64,000 nucleotides of DNA from positions 8,432,001 through 8,496,000 of the forward strand of contig OY783216.1 in NCBI GenBank assembly GCA_963678705.1, given 5' to 3'. Below, piece after piece: positions 50,601 to 61,879 of the stretch (its first letter is position 1; every line of letters starts with the position of its first letter). The stretch is from Panorpa germanica (taxonomy: Eukaryota; Arthropoda; Insecta; Mecoptera; Panorpidae). The translations under genes and the position numbers were made by a program. Below the pieces are notes generated by a model. It was not told where the DNA came from. It saw only the letters and a program-made list of their open reading frames with translations, and did not search any database.

Positions 50601-51326
50601 AAAAATACACGCGTGAGAACCGCCTTAGGCATGACAAGATTGTTGACACATATGAGTTCAAAGAACTAAAAGAAAAACAATATGTCTATTCAACCCGTCG
50701 AGTTCGCTTTCAGTTTTTAGATTTTACAAATAGGAAAAAAAACATTTCCAAAAATAGACTTTAGTATTCAATGTCTTTTTTAATTCGATAAATATTATAG
50801 CTCAATAAATAGAGAACATGTTACGAATATCCATAGAATTCGTTATGACTTTATTTAACATACAGTAGCGAAACAAATACCATAAACTAACACATGTTGC
50901 CAAAGGGAATTCTCATGCGATGCTACAGTATAAAAGCTTCCGTTATTATCTCCTTCCCCTCCCATAACTGAACAACACACCAATATTAATTTCAATACAT
51001 GTAATTATTTCCAATTACCAAAAGTACTCAAACATTTGTAAATAGTTTTAAGGACCTATTAAATATGTTACATATCATTAATATTAATTTCCTTGTAGAT
51101 TTTAGGATACGCCTCCCGGATAATTAGCCCCACATTAATATTAGATAACAAAGGAAATCGAAATAATTCTGTGGAGCAACTACGACTCCAAGAGGTGCTG
51201 GAAATTATGTTCAAACAGGGCACATACGTGAAGCATTTAGATGATCGTGTTGGGGATGGTGACGACATTGACGACATCGCTAGGATAATAGACTGCTTTA
51301 TTGACGAACGTTGTGTATACAAATGA
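44608..51326 (+). CDS. Kraken-like serine hydrolase homologue, alpha/beta-hydrolase fold, predicted inactive; five exons
   Basis: Joining 44608-44610, 45189-45490, 47522-47844, 49740-49852 and 51099-51326 gives 969 nt, 322 residues and one TGA stop. Every intron is GT-AG with GTAAGT or GTATGT donors, and all phases agree. Residues 1-27 are a basic, Arg-rich amphipathic stretch (LLRRSLRLFNLRNR, then RYSS), like a mitochondrial presequence. The fold follows insect Kraken-like serine hydrolases: an EIQIPI..AKWYG start, PILALDG (family HGW), a GHLLG elbow at 141-145, and GTYVKHL at 288-294. The family's nucleophile Ser is Leu143, the HGW motif is DGS (60-62), and the catalytic His position appears to be Tyr290. 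The cap region is shorter than usual. Members of this family act as esterases or thioesterases of unclear substrate; this one probably cannot hydrolyse. Intact frame argues for a pseudoenzyme, but a young pseudogene is possible. Confidence 0.85.
45189..45490 (+). CDS. Hydrolase-like gene, exon 2 (residues 2-101 plus two bases)
   Basis: Preceded by ATTTTTAG and followed by GTAAGT. It encodes the presequence, the first beta strands and the DGS motif (60-62). A run of six prolines (92-97) falls where the family has the DLPGHG loop, and the exon ends on two bases of a Leu codon. The in-frame TAA just after the donor is intronic. Confidence 0.85.
45985..46470 (-). mobile_element. LINE fragment in intron 2 of the hydrolase-like gene
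   Basis: The plus strand is very pyrimidine-rich, and the minus strand is purine-rich with open stretches rich in Lys, Arg and Glu, like the other LINE tails in the window. It lies antisense in the intron 45491-47521. No conserved motif is clear, so the assignment rests on composition and resemblance. Confidence 0.5.
47522..47844 (+). CDS. Hydrolase-like gene, exon 3 (nucleophile-elbow exon)
   Basis: Acceptor CAATTTTAG, donor GTATGT. The first base completes Leu102. The exon encodes WLIIIRSVVKHFKWKRVTLL, the GHLLG elbow and the helix that follows it (LSFLYAGMFP). These match the family well apart from Ser to Leu at 143 (codon TTA, 47643-47645). It ends with a NPDQNQNQK stretch built from a CAGAAT repeat. 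Confidence 0.88.
48297..48520 (+). repeat. Dispersed repeat (AACTTTCAAAC...ATTCGTGTG), copy 2, in intron 3
   Basis: Same blocks as 21340-21560: AGTATCAACCTTCAAACAAT, CCAGTTACAGTA, GAATTCGTGTGTTGATAAAG and CATTGCTTTGTT. It lies directly next to the LINE fragment at 48540. Confidence 0.7.
48540..48890 (-). mobile_element. LINE RT C-terminal fragment in intron 3
   Basis: The complement encodes CGMEIETLEHIKFSCENKV, the CxG..ETxEHIxxxC motif of LINE ORF2 tails, followed by the shared GTGAAGGGAAGAGGTGGATG block. The plus-strand frame of 139 codons is the antisense shadow of this element. Confidence 0.75.
49740..49852 (+). CDS. Hydrolase-like gene, exon 4 (reduced cap region)
   Basis: Acceptor AATTACAG, donor GTATGT. 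It completes Glu210 and encodes 37 residues, including QYGDTNTN and IWGIKGTPWLTHPE. The family has a longer, helical cap here; this version is short and Thr/Asn-rich. Confidence 0.8.
50156..50523 (-). mobile_element. MITE family A, full-length copy in intron 4
   Basis: About 368 bp with terminal inverted repeats: left GCCGTCCGCACATGGGACGA, then CTGATTGCAAAC; right GTTTGCAATCAGTCGACTCG, then TCTGCGGAGTGCC. It is in the opposite orientation to the copy at 60626-60998, since its right half (GCTATTGTTAAAAATTCTAT) is the complement of that copy's left half. No transposase, so it is non-autonomous. Confidence 0.85.
51099..51326 (+). CDS. Hydrolase-like gene, exon 5 (C-terminal exon)
   Basis: Acceptor CCTTGTAG in phase 0. 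It encodes 75 residues and TGA: SRIISPTLILDNKG corresponds to the strand before the acid loop, GTYVKHLDD to the histidine loop, and IARIIDCFIDE to the final helix. The alternative acceptor TTTTAG six bases on would shift the frame. Confidence 0.85.
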   Translation: MLGYASRIISPTLILDNKGNRNNSVEQLRLQEVLEIMFKQGTYVKHLDDRVGDGDDIDDIARIIDCFIDERCVYK

Positions 51327-51542
51327 TGTGTAATATACAATTGTGTTTGTGTGTGTGTGTTTGTAAATGTTTACGTGTGTTAGTAATAGCATTGGATTTG
51401 AATATTTTGTCATTAGCCGAGAAGATGTTAGCTTGTTAATTACATACAGTTGGAATGTTAATTCAACTCGTTTTAATATTGACAAACACGTAGAAATATG
51501 TGTCACTTGGATACAAAATTAAGAGGATTACTTGTTTTTGAT

Positions 51543-51548
51543 AATAAA
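51543..51548 (+). terminator. Poly(A) signal of the hydrolase-like gene
   Basis: AATAAA lies about 217 nt after the stop codon and is the first canonical hexamer downstream. The 3' UTR before it contains a GT-rich run at 51341-51362. Confidence 0.5.
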
Positions 51549-51649
51549 CGAGTTCACGAAGTTTCATGAAGACATTTATTATTATTAAACATTAGGTACT
51601 ACTTTCTTTCGTTTTAAATCATTAAATTACATATCGTTGTGATTAATTA

Positions 51650-51880
51650 TATTTCGTTTGTGTTCCTTATTCTATCTACCCATTCTCACTCCGTTAGAAT
51701 GCATCCCTTCCTGCTTCTCCTTGTGTTACCTTTTCTGTTCTCTACTCCTCCACTTAACCATTTTAAGCTCTATGTTCCTTTCTCTTTTCCTTTTTTTGTG
51801 TACCTCTGTCATTCACCGCTTTCCTTCCCTGTCTCCTCCCAAAAGCTCTTCTATCTTCATTCATTGACTAACCACTGGTA
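51650..51880 (-). mobile_element. LINE fragment downstream of the hydrolase-like gene
   Basis: Pyrimidine-rich on the plus strand, purine-rich and Lys/Arg/Glu-coding on the minus, like the other LINE tails here. The hydrophobic plus frames are antisense shadows. No diagnostic motif was found, so the call is by resemblance. Confidence 0.45.
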
Positions 51881-52185
51881 AATAAAACTTAGGCTGATCA
51901 AATTCTTGATCGATGTAGTAGTCCTACAAAATCCTTCAATGGTATCCTTCACTAAACTATTTTTGTACAAATCCAAAATAAAGAAGAAATATTCTTTTTA
52001 TAAATTGAGTTCCACTGTGTCTTAAAAAGAGACACATTTTATCTTGAGAGAAATTAACTTATAGAGAAATTAAATTACATAAACGGAAATACCTTTAAAC
52101 TAAATGTTATAACAAAATTTGGCGTCAAAAGGTCAAATGTTGCAATATAGATAAATTTGAAGTCACTGTCGCACTAGGGCACCCC

Positions 52186-52223
52186 GCTGTCACATATCTG
52201 CTTTCACCAGATAGTGTGACAGC
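52186..52223. repeat. Perfect-type hairpin, 15-bp stem
   Basis: GCTGTCACA and TATCTG pair with CAGATA and TGTGACAGC, with a 7-nt loop and one bulged G. Further CTGTCGC and TAGTGACAG words flank it (52163-52290), so it may be the core of a larger foldback element. Confidence 0.7.
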
Positions 52224-52711
52224 AGTATATGGACTGTCGCGCATCTTATCACGTGCAAATAAAAATCTGACAGTATGATAGTGACAGCCCGCTCTTTTTA
52301 AGAACTAAATTTATTATATTCATTTATTTTTAATATTAAAAATGGCTCCGTCTATGCAATTCTGTGGGAGAGCCATGTTAAATATCGTACTGTCATCTCA
52401 ACTACCCTTACGTGTACACACTACACTGCCATGACAATACTGTCGAGGTACTTGAAGAAGGATAGCTGCACTTCAACTGAGAACTGATATTACCCCTGCA
52501 TATTTAATTGAAATAATTATTGCAAGAGGATTGTCACTACATTATTATTGAATTAGTTTTAACGTTGAAATGAAATGAAATGAATCACTCATGAATGATC
52601 ATCCAACTATAAATATTTTTATAACCAATTTTATTGTACAGGCATGTTTCATTTATTTATTGAATTAACAAAACATGTGTAACAGTACATACGCAGAGCG
52701 GGGTCTAGTTT

Positions 52712-53136
52712 AAAGGCCCCTTACATACTACATTATGTTGGGTGACTCGACTAACATGCTTGATCGATTTAGAATCTAATGAACGTAGCTAGGTTTACCG
52801 ATCTATTGCAATAAGCATGTTTATGTAGTTTGTTTAGAGAAGTCTTTTAGGGATGTAAGAAGCAAAGAAAACAGCAGCAAGTATATAAAAAGAAAGAGTT
52901 ACGATGGATGTACTTGTAAAAAAGCATAAGGAAAATAATATAGGGTTTCCAATAGGTGCGATTAATTTTACATTTAGAACTACAGATTATTTTACTGTTT
53001 TATCACAAAAATATAACAATTAGTTTTATTGTTTCTATTTAATTTTTTTAATGTTAGTTAACTCGTTAGAAGCTCGCTTGAAGTGAATCGCAAGCATGCT
53101 CGATTCGAAAGATATTCGATTGTGTATGGGGCCTTT
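52712..53136. mobile_element. MITE family B, single copy
   Basis: About 425 bp. The left end AAAGGCCCCTTACATACTAC and the complement of the right end, AAAAGGCCCCATACACAATC, form inverted repeats. A second inner match is AACATGCTTGATCGATT against the complement of AATCGCAAGCATGCTCG. Inside is AT-rich and non-coding. Confidence 0.75.
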
Positions 53137-53139
53137 TAC

Positions 53140-55620
53140 CATGTGTTGAAATGCATACTAACACAGCCCTGTAATATAATAATAAATATAGCTATATAGT
53201 ATACTAGTCTGACGTTTATTTGTACTTCAAATTACAATGACGATTTATGCAGTGACATGGAACACAGCATTAATAATTATAATTAATTTAGTTGAATATT
53301 ATGATATTAATGACACACCTCCCCCTCCAACTGTCATAACGAGGAGGAGTGAGTTGATATTAAAATCATGATGAATAACCAGTAGCACAACCAATAGCTT
53401 TGTGAGGGTAGAATACGCACAGTGGTTTAAATCACGAATATAAAAAAAAAATCAAAATATTGATGCGAGAAAATAATTGTTACATATTTGCCCGGTTTAC
53501 TGCAATAACCCTACCCCCTCCCCCAGGGGCCCGATTCATAAGGAAACATAACATAACAAAAGAAAAACTATTTGCATCCAGCAAAAAATAAAACATTGAT
53601 AGTGAAGTTATTTAAAGAGAAATTATGACGTAATATTACGATAAGTTTAAAACAACTAAGAATGAACTTTCCTTGAGTAAAATACGCATCTTTAGTATAA
53701 GTTATAGCAACAGCGCTACTGCCACTCTGTTTTGTTAACAGAAAGTAAAACCCTCGGAATAATGATGTTGGTTTATTTGAACAAACTAAAAGCTATATTA
53801 AAATAAGTCTAAAACGAAGGTAAATAAATAATAAAATAGGGAACGTGAATAGGGAACATAAAATAGAGACAAGGAACGAGAAATGACAAAAAGTAACTTA
53901 AAAGCTTTTAGTTTTACATTTTTTATTTTAAAGAATTTAAATATTGTATTTATTTTTCACATAATCTTAAGTTGAAATAACAAACTTTTTGTATTTGTTT
54001 TAAATTGTGGAAATGAATTATAGATATATTGGGTATTGGAGGTTTATAAATGTGTTAGGTTTAAATCGAAAATTGGTGCGCATGCGTCTATAGTAATATA
54101 AATTTTGACAGTTCGACAGTTGTACTCAATTTTATGTGAAATAATTAAAATTGCTGTTTTTAATAACAATTAGTAATAGAAATTGTTTGTATTTCTTTAT
54201 TTTTGACAAACTGACATTAAACTTCTTTTAAATATAAATTCTACTACATTTTGACAGATTGTCACACTTTGGAGTTTAATATAGTTTTTCTTAATTTAAT
54301 ATTTTTAATTAAAGACATTGAACCTTGCAAGATTCTAAAAAAACTAAGAAAACTTAAAAAATAAATTAAATTAAAAATGGTACTGTGAATGACTACCAAT
54401 TTAAATTAAATACAAAATAAAATTAAAGCAGTGAGTGGGAATGATACTTAATGATACTTATATGTTTTGTCTCAACTCTACGTGTTAGATTTCACATTCT
54501 ATCCATCACTGAAACAACCCTGAATTTCAATAAGTCTTTAAATTTCAATTCAAATACCGTACAAATGAATATCCATGACAGAAAAATGCATAAACCCGAA
54601 ACGAATTGAATTCCCTTATTACTCGGGAGCCAACTAACCAAATCCCGCAGGATTGTCAGTAACAATTTTGTAAAATAAATTTTTCACAGTTCGCTAAAAA
54701 AAACCCGTCTGTTTCAGTCATTACTTGCAGTTACTATCCGTGCAACGAAAATCGAACTTTGTAAACTGAAACAAGAGCCACACCACAACGCTCTGTCGAT
54801 CGAACGAGGGCAAAATAGTTAGTTAGTTTGAAGGCTGGTCTACTGTTGGGTTTAAAATCTAAATTAAATATTCAAAGCTATATTTACTGCAACTATTTGT
54901 TCGTTTTATGTTTCACAGAGCTTGCATTTACGTGGCGCTAGTTGCATTAACACGCAAATTTAATTATTGGTAAAAAAAGCTGGGCATCGGCTATAGTTAG
55001 ATGCACACGTACGTGAGTACGTGCGCAATTATCTTTTTATAATTTCAATTGTTGTTTTTTTTATATTTAATTTATTAACGAAGCCCTATTTCCACTAATA
55101 TGTGAACTACGCCGCTGCCTGATGAGTATATGATTAAGCATACTCTAAAAAAAACTTTATAAATTTTAGAGCAGGTTCTAAAGCATATTTTATAACCAGG
55201 TATTAAGAAAAATTCAGATCAGTGCATTTTCAAAGAATTGTTTAACAAATTCGGTCTGAAATGTTTCTTAAAAAAGGAATAACTATTTCGTAATTTTAAT
55301 ATGCTATGCATTTGCTACTTAATTTTTGATACATAATCAGTGATACATAATCAATTTAATTTATAACGATTAACTCCAGAAAAGTAGGGGTTTTTAACCT
55401 CGTTTCACTACACATATGCACAAGACATTAACAAAGAACATTGACAATCTAGATTCAGGCTCAGGCCAGGCACCATGCATTAGAATAAGACATACTGTAA
55501 TTAAAATTAATTATTGTAATAACATTTGATTCATAAATATCTTTGAACTTGCATTTTGATAGGAAATAGTTGCACAGTATATAAAAAAACACAGTTAAAT
55601 CGTGAAAAGATCATAAATTA
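53140..55620. other. Intergenic, no gene seen
   Basis: AT-rich with no supportable frame. Words near 54710-54730 (ATTACTTGCAGTTACTATCC) are mirrored near 56296 (CAGTAACTGCAAGTAAC) and may be unrelated. Confidence 0.4.
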
Positions 55621-55623
55621 AAA

Positions 55624-56037
55624 TAAGGCCTGTCGCACACTGTAAGCGTATTTAAGCGACAACGAAATCGGCTGACTCCTGTGATCTTTGCATGTGCTGT
55701 ATCACAATACGTACATACCACGTACCGATACGACAGTACGCCAAGTCAAACTTGTGCACTATAATAATTTATCATGAGAGCAAATTTTTACTTCAATTTT
55801 TATCCATACACCACTGTTCCTTCCAGCCTGAGCTGGCTGATTGCATTTATAAGCTAGGGATTGGTTTAGCGTTGTAGCATGTATACGTTTGGTTAAAATT
55901 CGCTGAAATTGGGACGGCCGTATGCAGTGCGCAAGAGGGTTCATTACATTTACAAGGTTTGGATAGGTAAGCGTAGTAGCGCGTATACGTCCGGTCAAAA
56001 TTGGCTTAAATACGTTTGCACTGTACGACAGGCCTTA
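55624..56037. mobile_element. MITE family C, single copy
   Basis: About 414 bp. Left end TAAGGCCTGTCGCACACTGT and on to AAGCGTATTTAAGC; the complement of the right end is TAAGGCCTGTCGTACAGTGC and on to AAACGTATTTAAGCC, so terminal repeats run over about 34 bp with few mismatches. A direct repeat of about 36 bp (TAGCATGTATACGTTTGGTT near 55876 and TAGCGCGTATACGTCCGGTC near 55976) lies in the right half. Non-coding. Confidence 0.88.
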
Positions 56038-56429
56038 AAGAAATGTTTACGTTTCTATAAATCGAATAACCTAACTAATCAGCTATAAACATAGCAACTG
56101 TTTGCACGATTGCAACCACCACAAAACCTACAACAGTTTTATAACATTTGTCTGGTTTCCAGAACGTTTGAGGTTTTGAACCACGTTTTACGGTTTCATA
56201 AATAATTATTTTAATTACTGTGTGCATTCAACGAATACATTTTTTGTTAAATTATCGTTATTTTCACCACATATACATTATTTTAAATCGACATCACAGT
56301 AACTGCAAGTAACAGTGGCCAGTTTTATATTTCTATTTGTTTTATGTTAGTAATTATAACAGATACTTTTGTATTCTGTTTATTAAATTGTATTTTACAT
56401 TATTATCGAAATATAAATATTTAAAAACT

Positions 56430-57015
56430 TAATCAAGTGAAGGGAAGAGGTGGATGGCGGAAATAGAGTAAAGGAACGAGAAAAGAAAAGTTAAGCCCAG
56501 AGTAAAAGTGATTTTACTCTGAAGTGACAAAAAGACGAAGAGACAAAGAAGACAAGAGATGAGGAAACGATGAGAAGAAAGGAGGGCACGGGAAAATGAA
56601 GGGAGAGGGTCAAGAGAAGAAGAAGCAGAAAAGTACTTTTGAAAATAGAAAGTGAAGTAAAGTAATCGTTCCTGGAGCAACTGCTCTTGATGAAACCAGC
56701 GCTATGAAACTCTGGGAAGTGTCGTTAAAAATCGTAGGAATAGAACAGGATCCGTATCCGCTTCCTGAGTGAGCCCTAAAGTGTAAAAAGTGAAAAGAAG
56801 ATTGTGTGGAGATAGAGAGAAGGAAAGACAGAGTACCAACAGGAGTAGCAGGTATCAATTTATCTGTTTAGTTTGTATATTTCTTTTTTCTTTTGGAAAA
56901 AAAGAGAATGGATAGACAGTCTGTAATTAAGCACAACGTTATGTAATTTATTGATTTAACAATGTATTGCCTAATGGCAAAAACATTGAAATAAATAATA
57001 ATAATAATAAAATAA
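56430..57015 (+). mobile_element. LINE 3' end, sense strand, with (AAT)n tail
   Basis: Begins with GTGAAGGGAAGAGGTGGATG, as in the minus-strand copies. A purine-rich region follows, then TTGCCTAATGGCAAAAACAT and a (AAT)n tail at about 56995-57012. The only copy of this family in the window on the plus strand. The part at 56690-56850 is not seen in the other copies. Confidence 0.75.
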
Positions 57016-57019
57016 CTTA

Positions 57020-60000
57020 ATCATAATTTTCTGTTCAATTGTTGAAATCATTATTCAATAATTAACACGTTATACATATCTCATGTATTTCTGTATGTTT
57101 ATTCATAATGTGTTCCCGGAAAGAACATTCCAAACATTTAGTAGTTTTGTTTGTTCATTTTCAGCCTTGTTACGCACACGGTACGCACAACCAGTCGTCG
57201 TCGTATTCTACAAGCAATTATTTCCGCGCGTCCATTCAACATAATACGCGTGGGGAGCGCTGAATGCCAAACGAGCAATGTGTAATCAAAACATTTGAAT
57301 ATTTTGGTTTGAGTGACGTTAATCAAATCACACAATCATACAACCCCTTAGGGGATGCCACCATACATACACAGTCAGTTGTACTCGTAGCTACCGTAGT
57401 ACAACGTAGACCCATATACTGAAGTATAGTACAGCTGCGTAGCTTGGCGTAGCATCGCGTAGGCCTGCGTTGAGCTACATAGTCAGTATCCGGCAAACAA
57501 ATCCGTGCAGACTAAAGGGCACAGTACACTGCTTCATTTAATTTAGTGGAAACACTTTCGTTCTTTTACTTTTAATAATATTTACATCTTTTACAAAGCA
57601 ATTAATTTTATTTGAATAGGATTCAAAGGATTCCTTTAATAAAAGGGTTGTATTTGGATGTTTCCACTAATAATTAAGTGTTTAAGTAGTTGATTTGTAG
57701 ATCCCTTTTTGTGGACTTCACACTTTATACAATTTATTTTAACCTTATGAAATGTTTATTAAAGAAATTTATAGGTAACTGTTTATGGTACAAAATCTAA
57801 TGATTTTTAAACATAAATTTATGTATGTTGTGTTAGTTTAGTATAACTTTTATGGATAATGCGTTCACTTATTCGCACCAGACCGGGGGAATGCATCGTA
57901 TACTCACTAGTGAATATAGATTTGATACTATGAGCACCATTTCTACGCTTAACAATTAATGTCATGCAGTAACACCCTGCAATGTACTTTTATTTTTACA
58001 TTTTATAGCTTGAAGAATAAATTAATTATATTTGAAAATAATTTATATTTATTCATAACGTTTTCCTTCTTCAATCAATTCAACATTTTTTAATAATACC
58101 ATTCATTTAATAATAAATTAAAATCTGTTTCTAATTAACTTTGTTTATTTATAAGTTAAATGGATTTTCGATTTCTCGTACTACGTAATTTCATTTAGAG
58201 TGTAAGCCAACCCACTCCCTTCTGCCCCGCCCCCCTTGCTATCGAGGGTGAGTCATTAATAAATAATTGAAATAGATAGGATTTCACAATCCCCATCGGC
58301 TTTTGTGTATATTGTGTATTGTGTAAATGTGTAGGTGTAGATATGTACAGCATGTTAGCACATGTGTGTGTGTGATGTGATCCATATGCATTGAGCATTG
58401 AATCCATTCGACAGGGATTTAACAAAATATTTCTAATTATTAACTGAAGATTAATTTTAATAACACAACGATATTCTGTACGGCTTTGGTAACAGATATT
58501 TATTTGGACAAATTGTATTCAGTGACACTCGCAAAACAAATATTCAAAACGGTCTGCAAAATCAAATATGAGTTTGTTTCACCAATTTTGACTAATTATT
58601 GAACATATTTAAAAGACAATAATTAAATGATTATTGAACTTATTATTAGGTTTGGTACCTTGCGAATACAAAAAATCATATTTTGGACAATTTTTACCTT
58701 TATACGAGTTCACTTGGGCTTGTTGAAAAAGTGTTCAAAAGATGCGTCCTTTTAATTAAAGAAAAAATAAAATAAATTAAAATAAAAATTCAATTATTTG
58801 TTATGGCGTGTGTTATCAAAAGTCTAAATATAATTTTGAAAATATTTTATGGCATCAAAGTAACCAATCCCTACCACCAGTTATCGGCGAAAATTGGCGT
58901 GTGATCTACCACACACTGGGACCCATAACACTATTTGTATAATGTGATTGAATCTGCCCTTATACCTACTTAAATAGTTACCACTTACAAAAGATTTTGT
59001 ACTGAAAATAAATCAAATTTATTAATTAGGCTATAGGTCCTCATATATTGCTATGCTATGATTAAGTATATGGCACTTTTCCGGAAAAGTACTTAACGAT
59101 TTTTTTTAATTTTTTACAGGAATGATATCAATCTTAAAATAAGACGTTCCTGAAAATTTCCACCATTATTACCCATAGACCATTATATTCTAACGTTGAA
59201 AAATCCTGGTACCTAATGAAACAAAACAAAAAGTGCATGCTTTTTTTATTAAATGGTTTAATGATTTATATAAAAACAAAATATTGCAGTCTCGCAACTA
59301 TGATGCTGGAGAGGAGTGGACAAATGATCATATGATCATTTGGTGCTGGGTAGGAGCCAAATTAGATAAAAATAAAAATTACGTTTTATAGAAAGAGCTT
59401 TCTAAATGTACAATGTAGAAATGTACAAATGTAAACGACGATGCTGCACAAAATGTAGTTAATTTTTCCATAATAACAAAATTGATTTATTAATTTATGG
59501 CTGTACAAGTCAAAGCTTAATAAATATAAAAAAAGGTTCTACAAATTTCTGTAAAGTTTGGTTTACATTTATTTACAGATGTAATCATCTTCCTAAAATG
59601 AATAATCTTCAAAATAGACAAATTAATTGATTTTAACATACGGCTTCATTTCGTGACTACAAATATTGTAAGTAGAAGAGAATTCTAAAACTTTGTGTTC
59701 TATAAGATTATAAAGTATGGATTCCAATCGTCCAGGGCCAAAGAATCGGGTGCGGGTGCGAGCTCTAATACAACTCCCCTCCTCTTCGCCCTATGACTCC
59801 ATCATAATCGTTATAAATAGCTGAGTTCGCGAACTCTTGTAAGTTCTCTAGTAAAAGCTTAATTTATAAATTATAAATCTAATTAGACACAAATGTATTT
59901 AAAACCCTTCGCACCCCTACTTGGCAGTTGCCAGTTGGCATACTGTGACAAATGTTTTAAAAAGTAAAACGAATGTCACAACCCTTACTCTTACCACCAC

Positions 60001-60620
60001 GTGCCAGCCACCACTTGCTCAAGACCTCGTTACCTCGTTCTTTTAATGTCATCCCTTTTCTCATTTTAATTATGAATTACATTTTCTTAATATAATATAA
60101 TATAGCTACTATAAATAAAAACATTAAGTGTTAGAAATGTACCACTTCAACAAATAAATTTAATAAAATCCATTATTGAAGACCACTCTTTCCTAATCTA
60201 TTTTTAAGGCACTGTGGCCTTTTACATAATCAGGGGCCTCCTTTTCTTTTCTTCAAATTTTACACTGTTTTATTTTTTTTTTTTAAAAGAAGAAGAGCAC
60301 ATTACTAGTGAGCAAAAGTCAGAAATAACGCCACAGATTTGAATTGGTATATAAGTTTTAAATAGAACATTATTAAAGAGAAGAAAAAAAACTAAAAAAA
60401 AATCAGAGCATAAATATGAATTGAATCGAGATACAAAGATGAAATTTTTGAATACAGATTTATTGGATAAAAGTAAAATTGGCCCAATTAAAAAATGTTT
60501 ATAAGAGATAATGGTAGGTTCACAACCAAATGAGTGGAACTTAATATAAAAAAGAACATTTATTTTAGCGAACAATTACATAAAAATAATATTTGGCTGT
60601 AAGGCTAAGTTGACAGCTAA
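57020..60620. other. Intergenic, no gene seen
   Basis: GC-richer patches at 57160-57270 and 57380-57520 hold repeated CGTAG words (CGTAGCTTGGCGTAGCATCG) but no open frame of note. The rest is AT-rich with no feature. Confidence 0.4.
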
Positions 60621-60625
60621 TTTTT

Positions 60626-60998
60626 AGGCTATCCCCACACGGGTCAACTGATTGCAAACTCGAAGTTTCCAACGAAAACGAAAAAAGGAGCCATGTCGAG
60701 CCGTGTTTCGTGATTGTATAGAATTTTTAACAATAGCATAATAGGGGATTTTATTGTGTCGTATTGTGAGGTATTTGTATGTATTTAAATACATTAGAAA
60801 TGTATTTGTGCACATCAATAGCATGCAACGCAATTGCTCTGCGCCCTAGAAACACAGTCGCTCAAAACCAATTTCAAATCAGTTTCTTTTCATTCGAGCT
60901 TGTGCGTTCTCTCACTCACAACACAGTTCCATTCTCATTCGGTTCGGGCAGATTCGGGGCTCGCGTTTGCAATCAGTCGACCCATGTGCGAACGACCT
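60626..60998 (+). mobile_element. MITE family A, full-length copy
   Basis: 373 bp from AGGCTATCCCCACACGGGTC to CCCATGTGCGAACGACCT. The inner part of the inverted repeats is ACTGATTGCAAAC against GTTTGCAATCAGT. Half copies are at 16870-17050 and 29588-29735, and an inverted full copy is at 50156-50523. The 89-codon plus frame across its right end is not a gene. Confidence 0.88.
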
Positions 60999-60999
60999 T

Positions 61000-61875
61000 T
61001 ATTAAAAACATGAGCGACGACATAGTGGGTGGGAGCAATGATACTTGACGCTGACTGTTATGTATTCCGGTTCGATCACCGGATTTGGTTGTTATTAGGT
61101 TAAATTGATTGTGTCGGACACATATATGAGGACACGACACCACAAAAACATTCAACATAGTATGAGATCATCGGTCAGCATCGGAAATAAATTACATTTA
61201 AAAAACAGGGGCGTAGTTACAAGAATAATATACAAATTACACTATTAGTAACCTCCAGACTGTAATTCTTACAAATATATACTCACATTTCAGGGCCTCC
61301 TAAATATAATTTGTCATATTTCCTAAATACAGTTCTGTAGCATAAATTATTATAATATTATTTACAATTAATAAAATAAACACTAATTAGTTTTAAGATC
61401 CAAGTCTCGTCAAGTAGGTTATCGCAATTACGCCTTTCTCTCGAAACCTGTTCTCACACTGCGATGGCATTCAGGTTTATTGCCACTGTGACCATGATAC
61501 TGTACGCAACGCCCAAGGACCGGGTTCTCTCTCTTGTTCAAAACATTCCATTACTGAAGAATGCCCACAACACCTGCACGTTTACGTACGGAGAAGGTTT
61601 TGTTGACTTGAGTGTCATTTAGTCGTTTGCAAACGCAGGTTGGTTATTGTTGTTATTGTGTGTTAATCACTTTTTATTTTAATATTAATAATTAATGTCT
61701 ATAAACAAATGGAACCTTACACAAAGTTTTAATAGAGCTATTAATATGATAAAAACAAAATAAGACTTATTTGCAAATTAATAAAATAACTTGAGTGCAA
61801 AATATTACTAGATTTTGTTTAAGTGATTTACTTAATTTATGGTAACATCGAAGAAAACGTGTTTACTGAACCTGA
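61000..61875. other. Intergenic, no gene seen
   Basis: No supportable gene. A segment near 61449-61460 (TTCTCACACTGC) resembles 28570-28582, possibly the end of another short element. Confidence 0.4.
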
Positions 61876-61879
61876 TAGA

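Noticed and set aside
51099-51110. Alternative acceptor TTTTAG at 51105 for exon 5
   Set aside because: It would put the rest of the exon out of frame with exon 4; the TTGTAG acceptor at 51098 keeps 75 codons open to a stop.
55759-55998. Minus-strand 79-codon frame with an internal repeat
   Set aside because: The peptide repeat comes from the direct repeat inside MITE family C; there is no coding evidence.
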